The translations under genes were made by a program, and so were the position numbers. From Phoronis australis (Eukaryota > Phoronida > Phoronidae): a stretch of 64,000 bases of DNA. Numbering within the stretch: position 1 is the first letter of the stretch; the number at the start of each line of letters is the position of its first letter. Location: positions 377,977-441,976 of the forward strand of contig NMRA01000064.1 of assembly GCA_002633005.1 (NCBI GenBank), written 5' to 3'. Under the pieces are notes generated by a model, which was given only the letters and a program-made list of their open reading frames with translations, had not been told where the DNA came from and ran no database searches. Positions 37,201 to 51,200 of this stretch are shown one piece after another.

Positions 37201-40200
37201 CACGAACACCGTAACACCAACAATTGCTAAAAAAATAAGACACAACAGCTCATCCTGGAATACAACACACTGTCAAGAATATCTAAAAAAAATTTTTGGT
37301 TACAAGTTCATCTTTTAGCTTTTATTACACACACACACACCTGATCTAACTGACGTAACTAAATGAGAACCTCAAACACCCCTGCTCTGACTGACGCAAC
37401 TAAATGAGAACCTAGATAAGTTGACCAAAAAGCAACCCCAACATAAATTCCAGAAGTATTATGATCTTGTGGTTTTCCAAACATTTTCATAACTCACCAG
37501 ACCCCCTCCCTCTTCCCATCAGACATAATGCTGCCATCAGCTCTCACACTCACTACACTTGACAGTAATTTATGGTCAAGGAAAGCAACACACTACAGTA
37601 AGTAGGTACTTGACAAATTAGAACAATGGCATAGGCCAGGCCTTATTATGAAATATATGATACCTGTGGATGTACATACTCCAGGTATCAGAAAAAGGTT
37701 AAACTGCCACTTTGTTTTGACAAAGACCCACACTGCGATCAGCTTTAAAGTAACAGACAATTTATCGATTTACAATACGAGTACATTAGCGCAGAGGAAG
37801 TACGCGAGGCATAAAAATGCTTCAGCGTCAGAGAACTCCGCTGTGATTGACTGCACAATATGCGCGACGCGCACTATGTACTCAGACGTAATTACCATAA
37901 TGGGGACACACATTACTAGTGTCAAAGGCAAACATCTGACTGCTTACTTGGGCAATGTTCGATGGGGAAAACGGTGGCCGGTCCATAAAATGCAAACCAT
38001 AGTTTAACATATTCTCAGTTTGAAAGGAACGTGTGTGCAGTGACTATGGTATTGTTCGAGACCAGCTTGCATATATATAGTGACTTTCAATCAACACAGA
38101 AGTTTCCCCAACATAAGGTAAAACTTCAGGAAATTGGGTAAAATTAGATTACATGACTCCCTAGTATTACACCATTCTTACTTAGATGGTATGGACAACT
38201 ACAGAAACTGGACTTTTTAACATGACAACTAAATTAACAAAATATAAACAAAATCGCAATTGAGGACACATTTGTAAATGCCTGTGATGGTATCATTTAC
38301 AATCATGGCATCTGGCCAAACAAAGCAGAGTTATCTATGACACCATCAACACACACTGACATTTCTATCTAAATAACTTAAATGGTACCAGGACCTCAGA
38401 ATTATTTTCTGCAATAATTTCAGTCTGTTCCAAAAACAAGGTACCTAAACTACACAGTTAACAGACTCATAAAAACGGTCACGGATGCATGAACGTGACT
38501 CACGTACCTGCAAACACCATTCACTGACTCACAAACACGGGATCAGACTCACAACACACGATCCATTCACCTAAATACACGGGACACGGACTTACATTTA
38601 CGAAGAAACACGGTTAACGGGCCATCAAACACGGTTCACTCCTATAAAGCATGCCATAAACACGCGTCCCAGACTCATCGGCTTCCTGGGTCAGCCTCGT
38701 CCCCAAGCCTCGAGACGGTTTTGATCGGTTTGGCGATCAGCGCTCTCTTGAGGCTTGCGGACGAGGCTGCCTCCCAGGTAAGTAGCACGAAATAGTGACC
38801 ATAACTACGTAGAAAGGGAATTGATCAACCTTCATGTATTTGGCAATGGCAATACCTTTGCCTAAAGACGTCGCTTTCAGTACAAAAGTAAGATTTGAAC
38901 AAACTTTCACATGAGACAAATATTTCAAGTCAGGCTATAATAACTCCATTTTGATATTTTTTAATCCGCATCAACTTAACAGTAAACAGGCATAAACATC
39001 AGCACGGCGAGAATCAACAACTAAGAGATGTTACCAGAGACCTTTACACAAGAATTCTATTCCATTTTCTTGGGGCAGATCCGAATGGTGCAATAGGTGA
39101 AAGAGAGGGTCTTTTCGAGGATTTATAACGGTCCGTGTCATTTTAAAAAGAAAGCAGAAGATAACGGAAGTCTCACTGTCAAAATTAATTAATTGATGTT
39201 AGAAACAGGTTTAGGAAGCCAATAAATTGTAGAACAAAGAAGCAGTTTAAATAATGTTTGTTGTTTCTAAATCACAAAAATTACATCACAGTGCAGACAA
39301 AAATAATATAAAAATATATTTAATCTCGCACCCATTAAACAGCTGTCGAAGCCGACATCTACATTTTGTCCGTAAACTGTATTTGACGGTCCGTTAAACG
39401 TGTTTCTTCGTGAATATGAGTCCGTGACCCGGGTATTTGGGTGAATGGATCGTGTTTTACGAGTCCGATCCAGTGTTTGTGAGTCAGTGAATGGTGTTTG
39501 CAGGTATATGAGTCGTGTTCATGCGTCCGTGACCGTGTTTATGAGTCCATTAACCCTGTAGTTTAGGTACCTTGAAACATTAAGAAGACAATTTGTCTAA
39601 GAAGATAATCTGTCACCAACAAAATATGCTTAACGAAACCAAATAAACTCAACTGACTCATTATGTTTCCATGAATTTTAAANCTCCCTCTTCCCATCAG
39701 ACATAATGCTGCCATCAGCTCTCACACTCACTACACTTGACAGTAATTTATGGTCAAGGAAAGCAACACACTACAGTAAGTAGGTACTTGACAAATTAGA
39801 ACAATGGCATAGGCCAGGCCTTATTATGAAATATATGATACCTGTGGATGTACATACTCCAGGTATCAGAAAAAGGTTAAACTGCCACTTTGTTTTGACA
39901 AAGACCCACACTGCGATCAGCTTTAAAGTAACAGACAATTTATCGATTTACAATACGAGTACATTAGCGCAGAGGAAGTACGCGAGGCATAAAAATGCTT
40001 CAGCGTCAGAGAACTCCGCTGTGATTGACTGCACAATATGCGCGACGCGCACTATGTACTCAGACGTAATTACCATAATGGGGACACACATTACTAGTGT
40101 CAAAGGCAAACATCTGACTGCTTACTTGGGCAATGTTCGATGGGGAAAACGGTGGCCGGTCCATAAAATGCAAACCATAGTTTAACATATTCTCAGTTTG

Positions 40201-42248
40201 AAAGGAACGTGTGTGCAGTGACTATGGTATTGTTCGAGACCAGCTTGCATATATATAGTGACTTTCAATCAACACAGAAGTTTCCCCAACATAAGGTAAA
40301 ACTTCAGGAAATTAGGTAAAATTAGATTACATGACTCCCTAGTATTACACTATTCTTACTTAGATGGTATGGACAACTACAGAAACTGGACTTTTTAACA
40401 TGACAACTAAATTAACAAAATATAAACAAAATCGCAATTGAGGACACATTTGTAAATGCCTGTGATGGTATCATTTACTATCATGGCATCTAGCCAAACA
40501 AAGCAGAGTTATCTATGACACCATCAACACACACTGACATTTCTATCTAAATAACTTAAATGGTACCAGGACCTCAGAATTATCTTCTGCAATAATTTCA
40601 GTCTGTTCCAAAAACAAGGTACCTAAACTACACAGTTAACGGACTCATAAAAACGGTCACGGATGCATGAACGTGACTCACGTACCTGCAAACACCATTC
40701 ACTGACTCACAAACACGGGATCAGACTCACAATACACGATCCATTCACCTAAATACACGGGACACGGACTTACATTTACGAAGAAACACGGTTAACGGGC
40801 CGTCAAACACGGTTCACTCCTATAAAGCATGCCATAAACACGCGTCACGGACTCGTCGGCTTCCTGGGTCAGCCTCGTCCCCAAGCCTCGAGACAGTTTT
40901 GATCGGTTTGGCGATCAGCGCTCTCTTGAGGCTTGCGGACGAGGCTGCCTCCCAGGTAAGTAGCACGAAATAGTGACCATAACTACGTAGAAAGGGGATT
41001 AATCAACCTTCATGTATTTGGCAATGGCAATACCTTTGCCTAAAGAAGTCGCTTTCAGTACAAAAGTACGATTTGAACAAACTTTCACATAAGACAAATA
41101 TTTCAAGTCAGGCTATAATAACTCCATTTTGATATTTTTTAATGTGCATCAACTTAATAGTAAACCGGCATAAACTTCAGCATGGCGAGAATCAACAACA
41201 AAGAGACGTTACCAGAGACCCTTACACAAGAATTCTATTCCATTTTCTTGGGGCAGATCCGAATGGTGAAATAGGTGAAAGAGGGGGTCTTTTCGAGGAT
41301 TTATAACGGTCCGTGTCATTTTAAGAAGAAAGCAGAAGATAACGGAAGTCTCACTGTCAAAAGTAAGAATTGATGTTAGAAACAGGTTTAGGAAGCCAAT
41401 AAAATGTAGAACAAAGAAGCAGTTTAAATAACGTTTATTGTTTCTAAATCCCAACAATTACATCACAGTGCAGACAAAAATAATATAAAAAATATATTTA
41501 ACCTCGCACCCATTATACAGCTGTCAAAGCAGACATCTACATTTGTTCCGTAAACCGTATTTGGCGGTCCGTTAAACGTGTTTCTTCGTGAATATGAGTC
41601 CGTGACCCGGGTATTTGGGTGAATGGATCGTGTTTTACGAGTCCAATCCAGTGTTTGTGAGTCAGTGAATGGTGTTTGCAGGTATATGAGTCGTGTTCAT
41701 GCGTCCGTGACCGTGTTTATGAGTCCATTAACCCTGTAGTTTAGGTACCTTGAAACATTAAGAAGACAATCTGCCTAAGAAGATAATCTGTCACCAACAA
41801 AATATGCTTAACGAAACCAAATAAACTCAACTGACTCATTATGTTTCCATGAATTTTAAATCAGCTCACAGTTTCCTCAAGAGAAAATGTGAGCACAGAA
41901 AACAGTAATATCCTGGTTAATTTGACCACCATTCACACTTTGCCAATAGCTAGTTGCTGAGCAGTGAAAACTCAACCCCTAGCAGGCCTAATGGCCATTC
42001 ACTGAAAGCCTGGTCAGGTTCCAGCAAAGACCACAGGGACAATAAGTCTATTCAGAGTGTCATGTAACCCTGGCATTCCAATGAATGGATCTCACTGAAA
42101 CATGGCACCAGGCCAACAATGAACAACTTTACTGGCAGCTCAAAAGAGAGTAGATCTTGTTTTCTTACACATGGTGATAAATTAAGGAGTGGAGGCCAAA
42201 GACACTAAACACAGAGGCAAAGATGTGCAGGTGCCACACACATGCACG

Positions 42249-42279
<31 letters not shown>

Positions 42280-45200
42280 CTTTAGGCGAGTGTACATGGC
42301 TGAACAGTCATACCACACACACACACACACACACACACACACCAACAAACACACACCAACACACACACACAAGGTGAGTGTACATTATATGGTATTATAT
42401 GGTGCCATGGCAGAACACTGACAGACTTGCACCTGGACCATTGTGTTAGGTGCACCTTGAGTTTTGTTTGTGCATTAAATGATTAATGTCAACAAGCTTC
42501 ACTAAGGCACTTAAAGCCATGTCATAAAAACAACACTATCTACATTAAATGTGACCACAGACATGGTCGTCATCCATTAAAAGTTGCCCTAGTACTAACC
42601 TTAGCGCACCTGGGGTGTTTAACAACAGTACTTCAATTTCACAAAATCAAAAAAATGAGACCATCCATCAACACACACGGTTTTATCATTCCTTTACCAA
42701 AGTCCTTAGTCCACAACTTTTGATAAAAAAAATGTTTACCCAGCCCCTATGTTCATGGCGACATATTAGCTCAATCCTCAGACCACAAATAAATATGTTC
42801 CTAATTTCGCCAGTCTCTTATTAACTTCATTTCTCAACTGCCAATGCAAGAGCAGCCACCCTAAAATAGATCAGCACCGCAGACGATTCTAGCTGCACAA
42901 ATTAGCAAGGGTACAAAATCAATTAGAAAGACAAATCCTTTTTGAACCCTGATTCAAGGACATTGAGTCCTATAATCACAACAGGGCAGTGTATCAAATC
43001 CAATCGATGACGAACACGTAGCATTGATCACATGATTTGTGTCAGCCGATGGAATAAGTCTTTGGTTCTCATTACTATAAGGCACTAGACACCGATAATC
43101 GCCAGACATTCAGCACTCCACATCGCACGGTTATATCCATGAATGCCATGATTAAGGAGCGACCACACTGGCTGCCACTCAGGAAATATTACTTGCACTT
43201 TAACAACTCCATGGTTTTTGTCTGTGATCAGATTAAACAAATTCTTAACCCCATGAAAACACTCCAGTTTTTAATCTGATTACACTGATATCAAATAAGC
43301 AGATATGTTTGTTCCCAATAATGCCTAATGCGTGGATGTGAGTTTCAGTGTACACTGAAGCAAATTCTTAACAATTTTGGACAAAAATTAATGCCAGACT
43401 TGCCCTTTCTTCATTTTTCAAAGTCAATCTAACATTGTTGTGAAAGCACCACAACTTTTTCAAACCATTGTTCGATGGTAGAGCATTACCATGGGGCTTC
43501 TTATGGTATATAAAATTGCACCTCTTTGAAACATCGTGTCCCGTAACAGTGAAATGCCAGCTCCAGTGCATAAAACTGGACACTAGACAGACAACGTACT
43601 CATGTGGGTACATTCCCAGTCTTCAGTTTTAACTTCAGTCTTGATTTTGAGTCTTGCACATTTACCAAAATGAGAGTGCAGCATGAATCATGTGTCTGGA
43701 TGGCTGAACAGCAATCTACCTATCTCAGCGTTTGCAGTTATAAGCCCCTTACCTATCAGTGACTGTGGTGGGCTAAGCCAACATTTCCCACAGAGGTCTG
43801 TATATATGGAGAAACAACCTCATCATCTCTCACTTCTACACACAGACCAAAAATCACCCAACAAATATAAAATCTCACCAATTTCAAAAACAATTGCCAA
43901 AAGTGGGATACCAACATGGTTGTGAATGTCCAGAATTTATCAAAATGCCACGTATTCAATATTTATTTGGTGCTGCCCCTTATCTTCTACTAAAAAAAAA
44001 CAAATTTATAAAATTTGACTTATCTCCATACTGTGTCCTATATTGTTGATATGTTACAATAAGCCATATTACTATCAATACAACAAGATGGCAATAGATA
44101 CTTCAAGCTCAAGACTGACAAGTTATCATATGTCCTAGTTACTCCTAGTAACAAGTGTGCAGTTTGCCCAAACCAGTTTAAGAACACCTGCAACAGTTAG
44201 GAAGTGAAAATGACAAAACCCAGGATCTCTTGGTGGAGTAGTCAGTCCTGACCAACAAGATGTTTATTGACCTCAACCCACTGGAACATATGATTCAGAA
44301 CTATGGTAAGGCACTAGAAAACACAGCGATTCTCAGAATTCAGCAGGTCCACCCTAATAACAGATGTATTTTCACAAAACTGAAATAAACTACTGGGATC
44401 AGTTAACAGTAGCTTAGGTCACTTCTCCAGTGCTGTTTCTACAGAACATACGCATTTCATTAACTGGACTATAGTGCTGTCCACACACAAACTTACCCTA
44501 GAACAAGTTACACCTGGAAGGAGTTGTCACTAGGTTTTTTAGTGCTGTCTGGATGCTATTTAAACAAGTAATAACTAGCGCAACTAACCCCATTTGTGGC
44601 AACTCACATTATCGAGGTGGGGTAACTTGTTCTAGATATCTTGTGCCACTTGTAATCGGTGTGTGGGCGCAAAAGTGGGGTAGGGTGAAAGTAATTATCA
44701 GCTGTAGTTCCACAAAGACGATTTTTTTTTGGGCAAGGTACCTACATTAGGTGTTCATTGTCGCGCGCAGAGCAACAACTTTGCCTTACCCTAGTTATCA
44801 CATATGTATGTGCATGCTTCACTTACAAGTGGGGTAAGTTGCACTGGTGCAAGTTTTTCTGGGGTAGGTTGTGTTTGGACGAGACTTAGGCTAATTCTCA
44901 GTTGAGAACTCTACCTAACTACTGCCCATCATCTAATATTCAGGATGTAATGAAACATATAGAAAGAGCCAATAAACTAAAGAAAAACTGGCTGCAGAGA
45001 CAAGGTATCCAATCAAAACTCCACATTTTCCACAGAGAAGTGGAGACTAAACCTTACTGAAAGGACAAATAGCGACCACTTGTCAACAGCTAAGGGGCCA
45101 AGAGGCAAACAACATTCCAAGAATTCATAGCCAAATAAGCTAAGCATAAGGAAGGACCTGAGTGGACAAGTGCCCACAGCCATAACCCTGTGTGGCTGAC

Positions 45201-48200
45201 TGATGGAAACAATCACAAGTCAGTTGAACTACTTGTTAGGAGACCACCTATAGAACAACTGGTGAGCATACAAAGACCGCCTTTTCAAAAGCCAAAGCAT
45301 AGAATTGATTCAAAAGCATACTTGGTACACAGTGCATTGTACTTTCAATATTACATTCTTTCACTGGTAGCAAATGGATCTGAGATCAAGTCCTGGTCAA
45401 CAGACACACATTGACTGGGTCCTGCTAATCAAGATCATATGGTGGACACTGCCAAAAGCAGGCTGGAGTTACATCAGAAACTAATAAAAGTAGACAGGGT
45501 TAAAACTTAGGCTGGTTAAAATACACCTGTTGTTGCCAAAGCCAAGTCGACACAGCTAACTTGATTCAAATCTTACTTAAACCATAAATGTCATCAAAAC
45601 ACAGAACTAGATTGGGCAGAATGATGGCTGAAAACTGCACTAGAATTAACAGCTTTCAGTGATAGAATCCCTGACATTACAGCCAGATTAATAACCACAA
45701 ATCTCTGACATTACTACAAAACCATTGTTGTTGTATGACACAGCTGCCCTGAAAACATGATAAGCTTTGTTTGATAGGCTAATCAGCTTGAATAATGTAC
45801 TTCATTTGAATATCACATGAATATTGCCTCATTCAATGAAAACCATAAAACAATTTAAAACTATGTAAAGCAATCTCAACTCTAAATCAAACAATAAAAT
45901 AGCCAAAGGTCACAACTCAACAAGAAATTTCTTTCACAGTCAAAACTGTGATCAACCACAAATCAAGTGAAGCCCAGGCTCCAATAAAAAGACAGCCACA
46001 AAAATGTGGAAAAAATACAACAACAGATTTCCACAGATTAATCAAAATAAACACGGATATGTAAATCTGCAGTGGAGAAAAATAACAAAATATTTCTACA
46101 TATCCTATGAGCATGATAACAGAATGTCAAAAAAACAATCAACACTGGGCAATTTCTCAACAGCTCCAGTTATGGCTGCTAGATTTATCAGTTTTGGAAG
46201 AACCCAGATAACAGAGCTATCAATCATTTATGTATCTAGTCATTATGTCCTAACGGCATGACAGGCTAAGTCATCAAAGACATCAACTGATGAAGATGTA
46301 GTGACTCTGGTCACTGTACGAGGGGAGGGGGAGTACCTGTAGATGGCAGCCATAGCAACATGTGTTGAAGTTTACAAATCTTGCAGAATTTCTTCAGCAA
46401 AAGAACAAAATAAGCACCGATACACTGTTACTAGCAAAATTAATTCAATCATATCTTTTGGAATGCGTAAATGAGAATCCTCAAGCATTACAGGCAAAGC
46501 TCGTGGCATTAAACATGGTTCAAGATAGCTAAAGTCTTTTCAAACATAGCTCAAGATTTCTAAACACAGCTCAGCCCAATGTTTGAACACATGCAAATAT
46601 GTGTCCACACTTGGACCTGTACAAGGAATCTCTCAGGCACAACCAATGCTATTGGTAACAAAAGGTCACAACCAGGAGGATGTATGCTATAAAAACCCCA
46701 ATTTAACATCAAAGCACACCATTAAATAAGCTGACCAAACTCCAGCGGATTCCCCTATAACAGATGCTAAATGACTGGAGTTCAGTATACAAAACTAAGT
46801 TCTGGTTTTCTTGTGGTAAAGGTCATTCATGATCTACATGATCTTTTTCAACTAATATCTGGGTAAACTTTGGAAAAACACGATAAACTCTGGCAACATT
46901 AAAACTGAAACCAGTTATTGACATTCCTAAACTTAAATTTACAAAGATGACTGATGGGATTAGAAACATCAGTCTCACTACCTGAACTTAATGTTAATAT
47001 GGCCAATATTTTCCTGTTTATTGCATTCAAAAATCTTTGTACGAATATCTTCTAATTTTGAAAATCTGCAGAATTTTTTAGAGAATTCTAGATTGGCTAA
47101 ACATGTACTCATAAAAAGGCCCTGACAAACAGCTTCAATGGGTTCTGTATGAACTTAGCTACTGTACCAATAATTCCAAAAGACAAACAGATAAGAAAAA
47201 ATGCAGCTGACACTAACGACAGGTAATTGGTATCAAAACAAAAAACAGGTTATTAGCATCAATTTACAAATTGCGCATGAACTAAAGGCTGAGCCCCACA
47301 TCATTACAAACGAAAAAAGCTATGAATGCACCTGGTTTAAAAAAAACAAATGAGTCATTCATGATACCGCCACATGAAACTGTGCCCATTATATGACTAA
47401 AGCATATAGGGAAAAAGGATAGGCCAATATAAACCTTTTTGTTTTGTTAAGAGACAATGAATGGTTTCCTTCTGAAACCAATACTCTCCAAACCTGTTAA
47501 CTACATATTGTTGTGCTGAGCAATACAAAAATACTTTAGAAATTTCCCACAAGTCATTCTCTGTTCTTCAAAGGCTGACTACTTAACTACAAACAACAAA
47601 CCTTTACATCGTGTATTGAACATTGCATGACCCATTTGCCACGACAGCAAGTTTTACTTTTACTTTGCTGAGAAATTGGGAAAAGGAGAATCACTAGTCC
47701 ACTATACTGAGAACTATCACTAGTCCACTATACTGAGAACTAACTATCACTAGTCCACTATACTGAGAACTAACTATCACTAGTCCGCTATACTGAGAAC
47801 TAACTATCACTAGTCCACTATACTGAGAACTAATTATCACTAGTCCACTATACTGAGAACTATCACTAGTCGACTATACTGAGAATTAACTTTCACTAAT
47901 CGACTATACTGAGAACTAACTATCACTAGTCCACTACACTGAGAACTAACTAGGAGCAGGTCATAGCTGCCTCCAGGTTGTCAGTGACTCCCAAGGTGCT
48001 CAACTGCCTTGTTTAAAAAAATTTCATACATCTTACATCCATCAAGCACAACTCTGGCAGAATGATATATCGCCATGGTTTCACCTCAGGCAATTCTATT
48101 GTAGTAAGAGAGCTGTTGCCATACCCTCATCATCTGCTTGCACAAAAACAATGCATTTTATACGGTAAAAATTCTCCAGTTTGGACAGTGAAAAATTAAT

Positions 48201-51200
48201 TATTTAAGCTCAAATTTTAGAAATGAGCATTCTTGGCTGTCCCAAATTCAAGAATTATGATGAATGACTAACTTCACCTCCATGTTGTATACTATGGAGA
48301 CATGAAAACAAGGCATCAGTGGCTGTTTTCGATGACTTTATCTACTACCAAGTATATTTTCAGACTCTGTTAATACTAAGCACGATATTTCAGAAATAAG
48401 AAAAAAGCTAAAATCGCTAATGTTCAATCTTCAGAAGCAAGAAAATTCGATTCTGGCTTGAATTTCGGTGTCCCAAATTTCAGAAAGTGTCTCAAACTCG
48501 AGAATTTTTACCACAGTTACTAATAACAGCAAGCGCAAAGACAATAAAATATTAAACCAAACTTAAGTTTTATGTTTTGGAAAAGAAAATTCCAAAATAA
48601 ACTATAACTGGGAGAAAAATCAGCTAAGAATCTATGGGTGCACTTAGGCACTTTTCAATTGCTGTAACGAAAAAATATAAAATGCCTCCCTTTTGTCATG
48701 ATTGCGAATGAAAATCCTACTTTAAATTGTTTAACTTACAACCTTTAAAAAGGTGTATCTTTGTCTGCACAGGCAATTTTGGTTTATCATAATTGATCAT
48801 GTAAAAGATGTTTGAACAAATTCATGAAAATGGGGGTGTATAACTATTTCAAAATGGTTATTCACGAAGATAAAAAGTTCCCACTCAAACCAAAATCTGG
48901 GCCAAAATTACGCAAACAAAATGAAATTAAACAGCTCACAGGCCAGAAGGGCTGAACTGGCTTCAAAATTACAAAGATATGCCTGTACTGTTGATGGACA
49001 CCATGCATGTGCTCCTGTTCAAAATCATGTGTTGAAACATCAGGACAAAAATCTACGCCAACACAATGGAGAGTCCTTATTCTGCTTTGTTGTAAAGAGT
49101 GGAGTGTTTCTTAAACTTCTAATGCTTCTGAAGTGACACTAAATCCTCAACTTCGATACCAAGTCCATTCATCCATACATCATTCCACCAGGCACTTGTC
49201 ATGCCTTTCTCATACTTTCACGCTAAACACTGTTTTAATTTCTACATCAATTTGTTGTCTAATGCTAACAACGCCTTTACTGCAAGACAGTGAGCTTCAA
49301 TGTTGATACACAAAAACTGAACAAGCACAACAAATATCCATCGAGGTGACACAAAGAAACGAAACCATTCTGGACTTATTACAATAAAAATGTGTAAATG
49401 ATGTAAAATCGAGAAATTTGCAGCGGGTACATCTATTAAAAAATCACCAATGTTACACGCGTATGCTCACTATACCTCGGTGTGGAACAAGGCAAAATTT
49501 CAATGTTTTTCTGTGCTCATATGACTCAACTAGAGTAGGCCTTCCAAAACAAACAAATGATATCTTTTCCAACCTCCATGCATTTTGTGGGTTGCAACTT
49601 GGAAGTGCAGTAAACAGGTGGTACACCTTTGGTGGTACACTTTTGGTGGTGCACCTTTGGTGGTGCACCTTTGGTGGTTCACCTTTGGTGGTACACCTTT
49701 GGTGATACACCGTTGGTGGTACACCTTTGGTGGTTCTTTGTGGCCAGGACTTAAAACTTGACTAGCGTAAAGAGCACTACAACAAATACCAGAAAGATTG
49801 GTTGTTAAGTTGAATTTATGGGTTTCAGGTATCCTAAGAAAAAGATAAAAGCCTGGTTCTTTGACTTCAAAAAAAATCAAATAAATTTAGGAGTATGACG
49901 ACTGTTTACAGTTACCCCTTGGCAACATGGGTTATTCTGCATTTTAGGAGTCTAAATTATACTATTGTGTTATGGTTAGGGTTGGATTCCTCATGTTTGA
50001 GAACCAAATTTTTAGTTATACTCTTCTATTTCTGAAGTACAAAAGTATGAGAGCAATATAGAGAAATGGCGCGAGGTGGTTCTGGTTATTATATCTATTC
50101 AGGAATCCCTAAAAGTAAATTTGAACTGCTTTTGAATAGGAAGACTTCAATAAAGAAAATACATAAATTACCAATTTGGGTGTTAACAATTTATGTGAAG
50201 TCCAAACAGCTTCAACCATTAAAATGCAGGAACACCATAGGAAGAATATACACCAACAACGACATCGTCACCTGACAGTGCCATGGGAGCTCATTTCGAT
50301 CTTTTAGAACACACCAGTTATATACTTTTTTGTAAAGAAGGTGGTTAACCGGCTTCATTTTCTTCGGTTTACTCCCTCTAACAGAACTCTCATTGTGGTT
50401 CTAAACCTCGCCACTACGTGATGCACTTGTCAGTCACTAACTGCAGTCAAGTGACCTAATTATCGGACGTTTTGGCAAATTTTACATTAAATTTAATTGA
50501 AAATAAGAAAGCAAGATTTTATGTAATGTCCGATATTTATAAACTATGTGTAATCTACAATTGGCTACTGCCTGACCTGAGTGTGCCATCATTCATTAAC
50601 TGTTATATGGGATATCAAAGAATGATCCCGAATGAAAATCAGGCACGCAGGCATTCATTGGGTTGCTACTGATCACCAAATGTGTCATGTAGTGGCGAGA
50701 TTGAGAACCACGATAATACTTCCATTAGAGGCACCTACCATAACACGAGAGTATATTACAGATATGTTCCACAAGATTGAATAAGCTTCCGTAGTTTAAG
50801 CTGCATCAACTTAGCTTCCCATACCCTTCCCAATGTCCCATAACCCTATGGGCAAAAATGGAAGTTAACGGGTCCCTCTTGAAATTGGCTGCAGAGAACC
50901 AGGCGTGCGTTCAGTAGACGCTAGGACCTACACTAGGACCTAGCTAAAACCTATTCAACGTCACGTGTTCTCATTTAAAATACACGGCAATATCTCACGT
51001 AATCTCGCGAAGTCTTGCTTTTTAGCAAGGTCCTAGCGTTACTGAACGGGAGGCAGCTTTCACTGAATAATGACAACGATGTCCGTTATTCAGCAGACAT
51101 TTTCAAGAGGGACCCCTTTACTCCACTTGTATCAACCTCTGTACATTTTCATTTGACCTCGAGCACATTGAAAGGAATGATTTGTTTCCTCTACAATTAA

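Larger units (their letters stand above)
37506..41860. repeat. 2.18-kb direct duplication across a single-N join
   Basis: Bases 37506-39682 and 39684-41860 are the same sequence (2,177 bases each) with scattered substitutions, about 98% identical by eye, separated only by the N at 39683. It lies in syndecan intron 1. Equal length and the N argue for two alleles placed in tandem by the assembler. Confidence 0.88.

Noticed and set aside
37648-40185. Two identical 119-codon plus-strand frames (37648-38007 and 39826-40185)
   Set aside because: Identity comes from the 2.18-kb duplication across the N at 39683, not from protein conservation. No domain or splice context.
44940-45420. Plus-strand text in syndecan intron 1 that looked like a decayed coding region
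   Set aside because: Several stops, no recognisable motif and no matching frame. Insufficient evidence for a pseudogene.
47692-47952. Regular 30-bp repeats resembling a CRISPR array
   Set aside because: There are no unique spacers: units are contiguous, and the context is a eukaryotic intron. It is a minisatellite.
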